This document shows, piece by piece, positions 15,349 to 22,729 of a stretch of DNA of 52,083 nt. The notes below the pieces were generated by a model. That model was not told the origin of the DNA. It saw only the letters and a program-made list of their open reading frames with translations, and searched no databases. The stretch is from Streptomyces sp. MBT65 (lineage in GTDB: Bacteria; Actinomycetota; Actinomycetes; Streptomycetales; Streptomycetaceae). Each line of letters opens with the position of its first letter. Position 1 is the stretch's first letter. The position numbers were made by a program, and so were the translations under genes. Location: the NCBI RefSeq assembly GCF_016612545.1, contig NZ_JAENRY010000065.1, positions 1 through 52,083 of the forward strand, written 5' to 3'.

Positions 15349-16490
15349 AAATAACCGGACTTGAGACGTTCCTGGTGGCTCCGCGCTGGCTGTTCCTGCG
15401 CGTCGCCACCGACGAGGGCGTCACCGGCTGGGGCGAGCCACTGATCGAGGGACGCGCCGAAACCGTACGCGCCGCGGTCCACGAACTCGCCGACTACCTC
15501 GTCGGCCGGGACCCGCTGCGTATCGAGGACCACTGGCAGGTGCTCACCAAGGGCGGCTTCTACCGCGGCGGCCCCATCCTCTCCAGCGCCGTCGCCGGCA
15601 TCGACCAGGCCCTGTGGGACATTGCCGGCAAGACCTACGGCGTCCCGGTGCACCGCCTCCTCGGCGGCCCGGTCCGCGACCGCGTCCGCATGTACGCCTG
15701 GATCGGCGGCGACCGCCCCAGCGAGGTCGCCGAGTTGGCCGAGGAACAGATGAAGGCCGGCTTCACCGCAGTGAAGATGAACGGCTCGGCCGAACTCGCC
15801 CCGATCGACACCCCGGCACGCACCGCCGAGGTCGTCGCCCGCGTCGCCGCCGTCCGCGAAGTACTGGGCGACGAACGGGACATCGCCGTCGACTTCCACG
15901 GCCGGGCCTCCACCGCCATGTCACGCCGCCTGCTGCCCCTGCTCGAACCGCTGCACCCGCTGTTCGTCGAAGAACCCGTCCTGCCGGAACACTCGGGCCA
16001 CCTGCGCAGCCTGGTGGAATCCACGAGCATCCCCATCGCGACCGGCGAACGCCTCTACTCCCGCTGGGACTTCCGCGAGGTCATGACGAGCGGCATCGCC
16101 GTAGCCCAGCCCGACCTGTCCCACGCCGGCGGCATCTCCGAGGTCCGCCGCATCGCGGCCATGGCCGAGACCTACGACGTCACCGTGGCCCCACACTGCC
16201 CCCTCGGCCCGATCGCCCTGGCCGCGAGCCTCCAGATCGCCTTCTCCGTACCGAACTTCCTCATCCAGGAACAGAGCATGGGCATCCACTACAACCAGCA
16301 GTGCGACCTGCTGGATTACGTGATGGATCCCGAACCCTTCCGGTTCCAGGGCGGGTACGCCGTCGCCTCCACCCGTCCGGGGCTGGGCATCGAGATCGAC
16401 GAGAAGGCGGTACGCCGCGCTGCCGAGATCGGACACCGCTGGCGCAACCCCGTATGGCGCGGCCGGGACGGGGCGTTCACCGAATGGTGA
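15345..16490 (+). CDS. dgoD: D-galactonate dehydratase
   Basis: 381 aa, enolase superfamily; dehydrates D-galactonate to 2-dehydro-3-deoxygalactonate. The residues coincide with DgoD: magnesium ligands Asp183, Glu209 and Glu235, His185 in AVDFHGRAS, and His284 in VAPHCPLGP. The N-terminal lid begins MKITGLETFLVAPRWLFL, and the C-terminus includes NQQCDLLDYVMDPEPF. The TTG start overlaps the TGA of the regulator (TTGA) behind GAAGGAAA, so translation is coupled. Aldolase, kinase and lactonase follow. A related sugar acid cannot be excluded, but the residue match and neighbours favour galactonate. Confidence 0.88.
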   Translation: MKITGLETFLVAPRWLFLRVATDEGVTGWGEPLIEGRAETVRAAVHELADYLVGRDPLRIEDHWQVLTKGGFYRGGPILSSAVAGIDQALWDIAGKTYGVPVHRLLGGPVRDRVRMYAWIGGDRPSEVAELAEEQMKAGFTAVKMNGSAELAPIDTPARTAEVVARVAAVREVLGDERDIAVDFHGRASTAMSRRLLPLLEPLHPLFVEEPVLPEHSGHLRSLVESTSIPIATGERLYSRWDFREVMTSGIAVAQPDLSHAGGISEVRRIAAMAETYDVTVAPHCPLGPIALAASLQIAFSVPNFLIQEQSMGIHYNQQCDLLDYVMDPEPFRFQGGYAVASTRPGLGIEIDEKAVRRAAEIGHRWRNPVWRGRDGAFTEW

Positions 16491-16536
16491 CCACCGTCAG
16501 GCCCTCGCACCCCACGCACAAGGAGACCTTGCTCCC

Positions 16537-17157
16537 ATGAACCTGGTGGAATCCCTACGAGCCCACCGCCTGTTGGCAATCGTGCGCGGCAAGGATCCTG
16601 CCGCGGCCCTGCGCACCGTGGTCACCCTCGCCGAGGAGGGGATCACGACCGTCGAGGTCTCACTGACCACCGCCGACGCGCTGTCTGTGATCAGGCAGGC
16701 GCGCGCCGAACTGGGCTCCGACGCGCTGGTCGGCGCCGGAACAGTGCGCTCGGCCCGGGACGCCGATCGCGCCGTGGACGCCGGCGCGTCCTACCTCGTC
16801 ACCCCGGCACTGGTCGACGGGCTGGAGGCCTACGGCGTACCCGTGCTGATGGGAGCCCTGACGCCGAGCGAGATCGAACTCGCCCTCGCACGGGGAGCCG
16901 CCGCGATCAAACTCTTCCCCGGCTCCCTCGGCGGACCCGGCTATCTGCGTGCCCTACGAGACCCCCTCCCCGAGGTGCCGTTCGTGCCCGTCGGCGGAGT
17001 GGACGCGCAGGCCGCCCGCGACTACCTCGACCTGGGCGCCCTCGCCGTCGGCGTCGGCTCACCCCTCGTCGGGGACGCGGCCGACGGCGGAGACCTGGAC
17101 CAACTCCGCGCCCGCGCCGCCGAGTTCCGCAAGATGACCGCACAGGAGACGATATGA
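16537..17157 (+). CDS. dgoA: 2-dehydro-3-deoxy-6-phosphogalactonate aldolase
   Basis: 206 aa, class I KDPG/KDPGal aldolase family; splits KDPGal into pyruvate and glyceraldehyde-3-phosphate. Starts MNLVESLRAHRLLAIVRG; general base Glu40 in ITTVEVSLTT; Schiff-base Lys125 in AAAIKLFPGSLGG; phosphate-binding GGV in VPVGGVDA. AAGGAG lies 11 nt before the ATG. The stop overlaps the start of the kinase (ATGA). It lies between galactonate dehydratase and sugar kinase. KDPG and KDPGal specificity is assigned from the neighbouring dgoD. Confidence 0.88.
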   Translation: MNLVESLRAHRLLAIVRGKDPAAALRTVVTLAEEGITTVEVSLTTADALSVIRQARAELGSDALVGAGTVRSARDADRAVDAGASYLVTPALVDGLEAYGVPVLMGALTPSEIELALARGAAAIKLFPGSLGGPGYLRALRDPLPEVPFVPVGGVDAQAARDYLDLGALAVGVGSPLVGDAADGGDLDQLRARAAEFRKMTAQETI

Positions 17158-18128
17158 CGACGCCGGAACACCAGGCCCCGCCCGAAGTCGTGACCTTCGG
17201 CGAGACGATGGCGGCGCTGCGCGCCCACAGCGCCCTGCGGCTCGGCGGCAGCCTCGGCCTGTCCGTCGCGGGAGCCGAGTCCAACGTCGCCATCGGCCTC
17301 GCCCGGCTCGGGCACCGGGTGCGCTGGGTCGGCAGAGTCGGCGCGGACGAACTCGGCGCGCTGGTCCTGCGCACGCTGCGCGCCGAAGGCGTCGACACCG
17401 ACCACGCGGTCACCGACGACACCGGTCGGCCCACGGGACTGCTGCTGACCGAACCCCGCCTGGGCACACTCACGCGCGTCAACTACTACCGTGCGGGTTC
17501 CGCGGGCTCGGCCCTCTCACCGGCGGACATACTGCCCGCGCTGGCCTCGGGCCCCCGCGTCCTGCATCTGACCGGCATCACGCCGGCACTCAGCGTGACG
17601 GCGGCCGAGACCGCGCTGGCCGCCGTCACGGCCGCCCGCGACGCGGGCATCACCGTATGCCTCGACGTCAACTACCGCTCCCGGCTGTGGACTTCGGACT
17701 GCGCCCGCACAGCGCTCCGGCCGCTGCTGGCCCACACCGACCTGCTCATCGCCTCCGAGGACGAGCTGCCGCTGATGCTGGAATCGCCCGGAGCGGGCGA
17801 GGCCGAGGCCGTGCAACGCATCCTGGCCGCCGGCGTGACCGAGGTGGTCATCAAACGCGGTGCACGTGGTGCGACCGCTTTCACCACCGACGGGGCGAAC
17901 GACTGCCCGGCGCGAGAGGTCGGCGCGGTCGACCTGGTCGGTGCGGGCGACGCCTTCGTGGCGGGATACCTGTCCGGACACCTCCACGGCGTGGACATCC
18001 CCGCCCGGCTGTACCGAGCCGTCACGACCGCGGCCTTCGCCGTCGCCACCCGGGGTGACTGGGAGGGCCTTCCGACACGGGACGAACTCGGCCTGTTCGA
18101 CCAGCCCGAGGGCACGACCATTCGCTGA
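17154..18128 (+). CDS. PfkB-family kinase, probable 2-dehydro-3-deoxygalactonate kinase
   Basis: 324 aa ribokinase-like kinase. N-terminal VVTFGETMAALRAH, substrate-binding AGAESNVAIGLARLG, and the C-terminal signature DLVGAGDAFVAGYLSG with the catalytic Asp of GAGD. It should phosphorylate KDGal at O-6 before the aldolase. The enterobacterial kinase for this step (DgoK) belongs to a different family, so this is a non-orthologous replacement resembling KdgK-type kinases. Translationally coupled to the aldolase by the ATGA overlap. Confidence 0.85.
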   Translation: MTTPEHQAPPEVVTFGETMAALRAHSALRLGGSLGLSVAGAESNVAIGLARLGHRVRWVGRVGADELGALVLRTLRAEGVDTDHAVTDDTGRPTGLLLTEPRLGTLTRVNYYRAGSAGSALSPADILPALASGPRVLHLTGITPALSVTAAETALAAVTAARDAGITVCLDVNYRSRLWTSDCARTALRPLLAHTDLLIASEDELPLMLESPGAGEAEAVQRILAAGVTEVVIKRGARGATAFTTDGANDCPAREVGAVDLVGAGDAFVAGYLSGHLHGVDIPARLYRAVTTAAFAVATRGDWEGLPTRDELGLFDQPEGTTIR

Positions 18129-18143
18129 CCTGGAGTACTGATC

Positions 18144-19028
18144 ATGGCATCTACGTCAGCGACGGCGGCGATCGTCGTAGACGGAGCGTACGAACTCGCC
18201 GAGGGCGGTCGCTGGGTCGACGACCGGTACGTGTACGTCGACATCCTCAGCGGTCGGCTCTTCGAACTGCGCGACGACACCGAACCGGCGGCTGTGCGCC
18301 AACTGGCCCGGCTCGACGTGCCGTTGGGAGCCGTCGCGCCGGTCGGCGACCGTCCGGGAGCGTGGATCGCCGCCGCGGACACCGGCATCGCACTGCTCAC
18401 GCCTGACGGCACACTCGAATGGCTGGACCGGCCAGAGGACCGCACCCCGGTCCCCAGCCGGATGAACGACGGCGTCGCCGACCCCGCCGGCCGCTTCTGG
18501 GCGGGCAGCATGGCCTACGACGGCACCCAGGGCGCGGGCTCGCTCTACCGAATGGACCCTGACGGCACGGTCGTACGCGTTCTCGAGGGCCTGACCATCG
18601 CCAACGGACCCGCGTTCACCGCCGACGGCACGATCATGTACCTCGCGGACACGGCCGCGGGCACCGTCTTCCGTTGCCGCGTCGACCCCGTCTCCGGCGA
18701 CCTCGGCGGCCTGGAGACCTTTGTCCAACTGCGTGATGGCGAAGGCAGCCCGGACGGAATGACCGTCGATGCCGAAGGCTGCTTGTGGGTCGCGATGTGG
18801 GGCGCAGGCGCGGTGCGTAGGTACCACCCCGATGGCCGCCTGCTCCACACCGTGACCGTCCCCGCACCACACCCCACTTCGGTGTGCCTGCATCCCAGCG
18901 ACAATCGCCTCTACGTCACCACGGCCCGATATGGGGTGAAGAACCCGACCGCCACCTCCGGCGCGGTGCTCAGTCTTCCTGTACCGGTCGGGGGAACGGC
19001 GGCCTGCTCCTGGCGCGGCCGCCGCTGA
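18144..19028 (+). CDS. SMP-30/gluconolactonase-family lactonase
   Basis: 294 aa six-bladed propeller of the SMP-30/LRE family. Metal-ligand positions are recognisable: Glu in ELAEGGRWVDD, Asn in SRMNDGVADPAGRFWAG, Asn in LTIANGPAFTADG, and Asp in GEGSPDGMTVDAEGCLW. It would open galactono-lactone to galactonate, completing the pathway between the SDR enzyme and DgoD. TGGAG lies before the ATG, 15 bp after the kinase. It ends only 5 bp from a convergent permease gene, with no terminator visible, which marks the join of two gene cassettes. Confidence 0.85.
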   Translation: MASTSATAAIVVDGAYELAEGGRWVDDRYVYVDILSGRLFELRDDTEPAAVRQLARLDVPLGAVAPVGDRPGAWIAAADTGIALLTPDGTLEWLDRPEDRTPVPSRMNDGVADPAGRFWAGSMAYDGTQGAGSLYRMDPDGTVVRVLEGLTIANGPAFTADGTIMYLADTAAGTVFRCRVDPVSGDLGGLETFVQLRDGEGSPDGMTVDAEGCLWVAMWGAGAVRRYHPDGRLLHTVTVPAPHPTSVCLHPSDNRLYVTTARYGVKNPTATSGAVLSLPVPVGGTAACSWRGRR

Positions 19029-19033
19029 AACCC

Positions 19034-19966
19034 TCATCCCTTGATCGCTCCGGTGAGAACACCGGTCCTGAAGTGCTTCTGCATGAACGGGTAGACGACG
19101 AGCAGGGGGACGAGAGTGAGCACGACCACGGCCATCTGCAAGGACAGTGGAGCGGTCTCGGCGTGGGTGTTGCCGAAGCCGCTGTTGACGGAGCCCGGTA
19201 GCCCGTTGCCGCGGTTCACGTAGGTCAGCAGCACGTACTGCAAGGGCCATTTCTGGCTCTCCGTCGGCATGTAGAGCATGACGTTGAAGAAGGCGTTCCA
19301 ATAGCCGACGGCGTAGAAGAGCGTGATGACCGCGGTGACGGCGCGGGAGGTCGGCAGGACCACCGACCACAGGGTCCGCCAGTCGCCGGCTCCGTCCATC
19401 CGGGCGGCGTCGATGAGTTCCGCCGACGTGCCTGCGTAGAAGGAGCGCAGCACAAGGATGTTGAAGACCGACACCGCGCTGGGCAGGATGAGGGCCCAGT
19501 ACCGGCCGTAGCCGCCGAGGCCGGTGACCACCAGGAAGGTGGGGATCAGGCCGCCGCTGACGAACATGGTGATGACCAGCAGCGTCAGGATCGGTCTGTG
19601 TCCGTAGGAGCGGGCGCGGGACAGTCCGTAGGCGCACAGGACGGAGACCGCCATCGAAACGGCTGTCCCGACCAGTGTGATGCCGAGGCTGACCAGCACG
19701 GCGGTACGCACGGTGGGGTCGGCGAGCATCTCGCGGTAGGCGGAGGCGGTGAGCCCGTCGGGCCAGACCACCAGGCCGCCGGCCCGGTTGATGGCGGCCT
19801 GGGTGGAGAAGCTGGTGACCACGATGATCCACAGCGGTACCAGTACGACCGCGGCGACCAGGGTGAGAGCGGCGCTCTTGCTCGTGGTCGTGGCGGCCGT
19901 CGGTTGTTCTTCCCAGACCGGGCGTCTGTCGCTGCGACGTTGCCGTAGGGGAATGGCAGTGCTCAT
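19034..19966 (-). CDS. ABC transporter permease, LplC type
   Basis: 310 aa, six predicted transmembrane segments. EAA-type loop ELIDAARMDGAGDWRTLWSV and C-terminus FMQKHFRTGVLTGAIKG, typical of LplC/YtcP permeases. The frame stays open upstream, but the start is fixed by ATG 19964-19966, which overlaps the stop of the previous permease (ATGA). It forms a channel with the 19963-20937 product. Oligosaccharide importers of this subtype often sit with plant cell-wall glycosidases, as here next to a GH5. Confidence 0.9.
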   Translation of the reverse strand: MSTAIPLRQRRSDRRPVWEEQPTAATTTSKSAALTLVAAVVLVPLWIIVVTSFSTQAAINRAGGLVVWPDGLTASAYREMLADPTVRTAVLVSLGITLVGTAVSMAVSVLCAYGLSRARSYGHRPILTLLVITMFVSGGLIPTFLVVTGLGGYGRYWALILPSAVSVFNILVLRSFYAGTSAELIDAARMDGAGDWRTLWSVVLPTSRAVTAVITLFYAVGYWNAFFNVMLYMPTESQKWPLQYVLLTYVNRGNGLPGSVNSGFGNTHAETAPLSLQMAVVVLTLVPLLVVYPFMQKHFRTGVLTGAIKG

Positions 19967-20937
19967 CGGCGGTACAACCCGTCCTCTCCGAAGACGTGCG
20001 CGAGTTTGTTCGCGCCCCAGATCAGCAGCAGCGAGATGACGCTCTTGAAGAGCCCCGCGGCAGCTCCGTAGCTGTAGTTGTTGGTGGCGATGCCGTAGTA
20101 GAAGGAGAAGGTGTCCAGCACGTCGGCCGTGTTGTGGCCCACGGCCGCGCGTTGGAGCAGGAGTTGCTCGAAGCCCACGGTGAGCGCGTTGCCCAGGCGC
20201 AGTACCAGCATCAGGACGATCACCCCGCGCATCCCGGGCAGCGTGATGTGCCACATGCGGCGCCAGCGGCCGGCCCCGTCCACAGCGGCGGCCTCGTACA
20301 GGTGGGTGTCGATCGCGGCGAGTGCGGCGAGGAAGACGATGATGCCCCAGCCCGCCTCCTTCCAGACCGCCTGGAAGGTGACCAGCAGGGCGAACGTGTG
20401 CGAGTTCGTCATGATGTCCCAGGTGCCGGCATCGTGCTGCCGCAGGAACTGGTTGAGCACGCCCGCCCCGCCGAGCATCTGCTGGAAGACCGTGATCGTC
20501 AGCACCCACGAGAAGAAGTGGGGGAGGTAGACGATCGACTGGATGAGGTTGCGCAGCCGTTCGCTGAGCACGGTGTTGAGCAGCAGGGCGAGGACGATCG
20601 GGATCGGGAAGAAGAGGATGAGCTGGACGAGGCTGAGGTAGAGCGTGTTCTGCAACGCCCTCCAGAACAAGGGGTCTTGGAGGAGGGTGGTGAACTGGTC
20701 CAGCCCGGCCCACGGGCTGTGCCAGACGCCGACGAGGGGGTCGTAGTACTGGAAGGCCGTGATCAGGCCGAAGAGCGGCGCATAGTTGAACACGACGAGC
20801 AGCACGACGGCCGGAATCGTCATGATGACAAGGGACTTGTCCCGGCGCAGCCTGATCCGCCAGTGAAGTCTGACGTGCGCCTGCGGCGGTTGTCGCGTCG
20901 GGTTCTTCTCGGTCTTGGGGGAGATGGTGGTGGTCAC
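19963..20937 (-). CDS. ABC transporter permease, LplB type
   Basis: 324 aa. A basic cytoplasmic N-terminus (to about residue 35) precedes SLVIMTIPAVVLLVVFNYAP, then six transmembrane spans with the LplB hallmark GLITAFQYYDP and the EAA loop LYEAAAVDGAGRWRRMWHIT. The second gene of the minus-strand SBP-LplB-LplC operon, 13 bp after the binding protein. No ATPase gene in the operon. Confidence 0.92.
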   Translation of the reverse strand: MTTTISPKTEKNPTRQPPQAHVRLHWRIRLRRDKSLVIMTIPAVVLLVVFNYAPLFGLITAFQYYDPLVGVWHSPWAGLDQFTTLLQDPLFWRALQNTLYLSLVQLILFFPIPIVLALLLNTVLSERLRNLIQSIVYLPHFFSWVLTITVFQQMLGGAGVLNQFLRQHDAGTWDIMTNSHTFALLVTFQAVWKEAGWGIIVFLAALAAIDTHLYEAAAVDGAGRWRRMWHITLPGMRGVIVLMLVLRLGNALTVGFEQLLLQRAAVGHNTADVLDTFSFYYGIATNNYSYGAAAGLFKSVISLLLIWGANKLAHVFGEDGLYRR

Positions 20938-20950
20938 GTCTGCGCTGTCC

Positions 20951-22627
20951 TCACTGACCGGTGCCGTACTTCTCCAGGACGTTGGTCGTCAGCCAGTTCC
21001 TGAGTCGGTTGCCGCTGCTCTTCCAGGCAGCGACTGCGGCCTGGACGTCGGAGACCTTCTGCTTGCCGTGGCAGCAGTCCTTGATCGTGTCCTCCACGGA
21101 CTGCGCGGCGTCTGCGGTGGCCAGGGAGGCGGGCAGGGAGATGTTCATGTTCCAGAACACCGGCTTGTAGAGGTATTTGACGTTGGCGGCCTGCCAGGCG
21201 GTGAAGTCCCTGGTGACCTGGTCGGCTCCGGGGTTGCTGATCACCTGCGGGCACGAGGCCAGGAACGAGTACGTCTGGGGCTGTACGTACTTCTTTCCCG
21301 CGTCGGTGAAGGTGGGGACTCCCTTGACCATGGTGTGGTGGACGCCCTCAACGCCGAAGTTGACCATGGTGTACTCGGCCGAACCGTAGGGGGCGGCCAA
21401 GTAGTCGGCCACCGCGAGCAGTTCCTCGATCCGGTCCTTGCCGAGCCTGCGGTTGAGATAGCTGATGACGCCCGTGGAGTTGCCCAGGAACAGGCTCGGC
21501 TTGGACGTGCCGTCGCCCGCGAAGATACCGAAGGCCCCGCGCCGGTAGTCCTTGTTCGCGGCCGAACCGGACTGCTGGTCGCTGAGGTTCCACGCGCCGG
21601 TGCCACCACCGGAGATGAGGACCTTCCCCGAGTAGAAACGGGTGCTGGCGGAGGCTTCCTGCCCGGCCAGGGCATCCGGGTGCATGAAGCCGGACTTGGC
21701 GAGCTTGTAGTGCCAGTCGAGGGCGTCGAGGAACTCCGGGGTCTCGTACTTGTTGATCAGCTTGCCGTTCTCGACTTTCCACTTGTTCGGCACACCCCAG
21801 AAGGGAAAGAGGTACGTCCACACGTCGTCGAACGCCCAGACGCCGCGTTTGGCGTCGGTCAGCTCCTTGCCCAGCGCGAACAGGTCGGCCGCCGAGGTGA
21901 TCTGGTCGGCGGTGATTCCCTTGGCGTCCAGGACGTCGCGGCGGTAGAAGGTGGTGCCCGCGACGACGCAGCTGCTGGAGTAGGACGGGATGCCGTAGAT
22001 CTTGTTGCCCCAGGCGCCCGCCTGCCAGGCGCCGCTGGGGATGGCGGCGAGGTTCGGATACTTCTTTATCTTGTCTCCGGCCAAGTACGGTGTGAGGTCG
22101 GCGAGTTGGGTGCCGGCCAGGCCGCCCGTGTTGAACCCGGAGTTCCACCAGGCCGGCAGCTGGATCCAGTCGGGCAGCTTCTTGGCCGAGGTCATTGTGG
22201 GGATGATGGTGAGGTAGTTGTTGCCGTCGGTGGGTTTGATCGTGAGGTCGATACCGAGGGCCTTGTTCATGGCCTGGTAGAAGGAGTTGCCGGGGGAGGG
22301 GACGGTTCCCCACAGCGGAGTGACGGCGGTGTAGTGGCCGCCCTTGCCCGGAACTCCCTTGACCGTCCTGGCCTGTTGGGCGGGGTAGGTCAGGAAGCCG
22401 GGGTCGGTCGCGATGTCGGCGCCGCCTGCGACGGACGGGATGTCCGGCTTGAGCGACTTGTTGGGCTCGAAGGACGGGAGTGCGGCTTTGAGTCCCTTCT
22501 TCGTGCTGGCTCCGCCGGTGCTCTGACCGCCGTCGCCGCACGCGGACAGCAGTGGCGCCATCGCGGCGGTGCCGGCGACGGCCGCGGCCGTGCTCAGAAG
22601 GGTTCTGCGGTTCATGTCGAAAGTCAT
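20951..22627 (-). CDS. LplA-type oligosaccharide-binding lipoprotein
   Basis: 558 aa, longer than MalE-type receptors and typical of LplA. A twin-arginine lipoprotein leader (MNRRTLLSTAAAVAGTAAMA) ends in the lipobox LLSAC. The mature protein has the SBP fold with aromatic residues (WIQLPAWWNSGFN) likely stacking on sugars. Translation may begin at 22627 (MTFD) or the internal ATG at 22615; neither has a strong ribosome site. It is adjacent to a secreted GH5 endoglucanase, so it likely captures beta-glucan or xyloglucan fragments. Confidence 0.88.
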   Translation of the reverse strand: MTFDMNRRTLLSTAAAVAGTAAMAPLLSACGDGGQSTGGASTKKGLKAALPSFEPNKSLKPDIPSVAGGADIATDPGFLTYPAQQARTVKGVPGKGGHYTAVTPLWGTVPSPGNSFYQAMNKALGIDLTIKPTDGNNYLTIIPTMTSAKKLPDWIQLPAWWNSGFNTGGLAGTQLADLTPYLAGDKIKKYPNLAAIPSGAWQAGAWGNKIYGIPSYSSSCVVAGTTFYRRDVLDAKGITADQITSAADLFALGKELTDAKRGVWAFDDVWTYLFPFWGVPNKWKVENGKLINKYETPEFLDALDWHYKLAKSGFMHPDALAGQEASASTRFYSGKVLISGGGTGAWNLSDQQSGSAANKDYRRGAFGIFAGDGTSKPSLFLGNSTGVISYLNRRLGKDRIEELLAVADYLAAPYGSAEYTMVNFGVEGVHHTMVKGVPTFTDAGKKYVQPQTYSFLASCPQVISNPGADQVTRDFTAWQAANVKYLYKPVFWNMNISLPASLATADAAQSVEDTIKDCCHGKQKVSDVQAAVAAWKSSGNRLRNWLTTNVLEKYGTGQ

Positions 22628-22677
22628 GGGTGGGCTGCTTTCGCCGGTGAGATGTGAAGGGGGCTGTGACGTCGTCG

Positions 22678-22687
22678 GAAGCGCTTC
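22678..22687. promoter_or_regulatory. Palindrome GAAGCGCTTC upstream of the LplABC operon
   Basis: Ten-base perfect palindrome with a central CG, as in LacI-family operators, 51 bp before the binding-protein start. It differs from the GAAAnTTTC sites near 24587 and 25991, so it may answer to another LacI-type protein. Confidence 0.4.
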
Positions 22688-22729
22688 GACGACGGGCCCG
22701 TTGGGAGGCCGGGACCGCGGTGGACGAGG

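Noticed and set aside
19967..20713. Apparent N-terminal extension of the LplC permease
   Set aside because: The extension translates the LplB gene out of frame; the ATGA overlap at 19963-19966 fixes the start.
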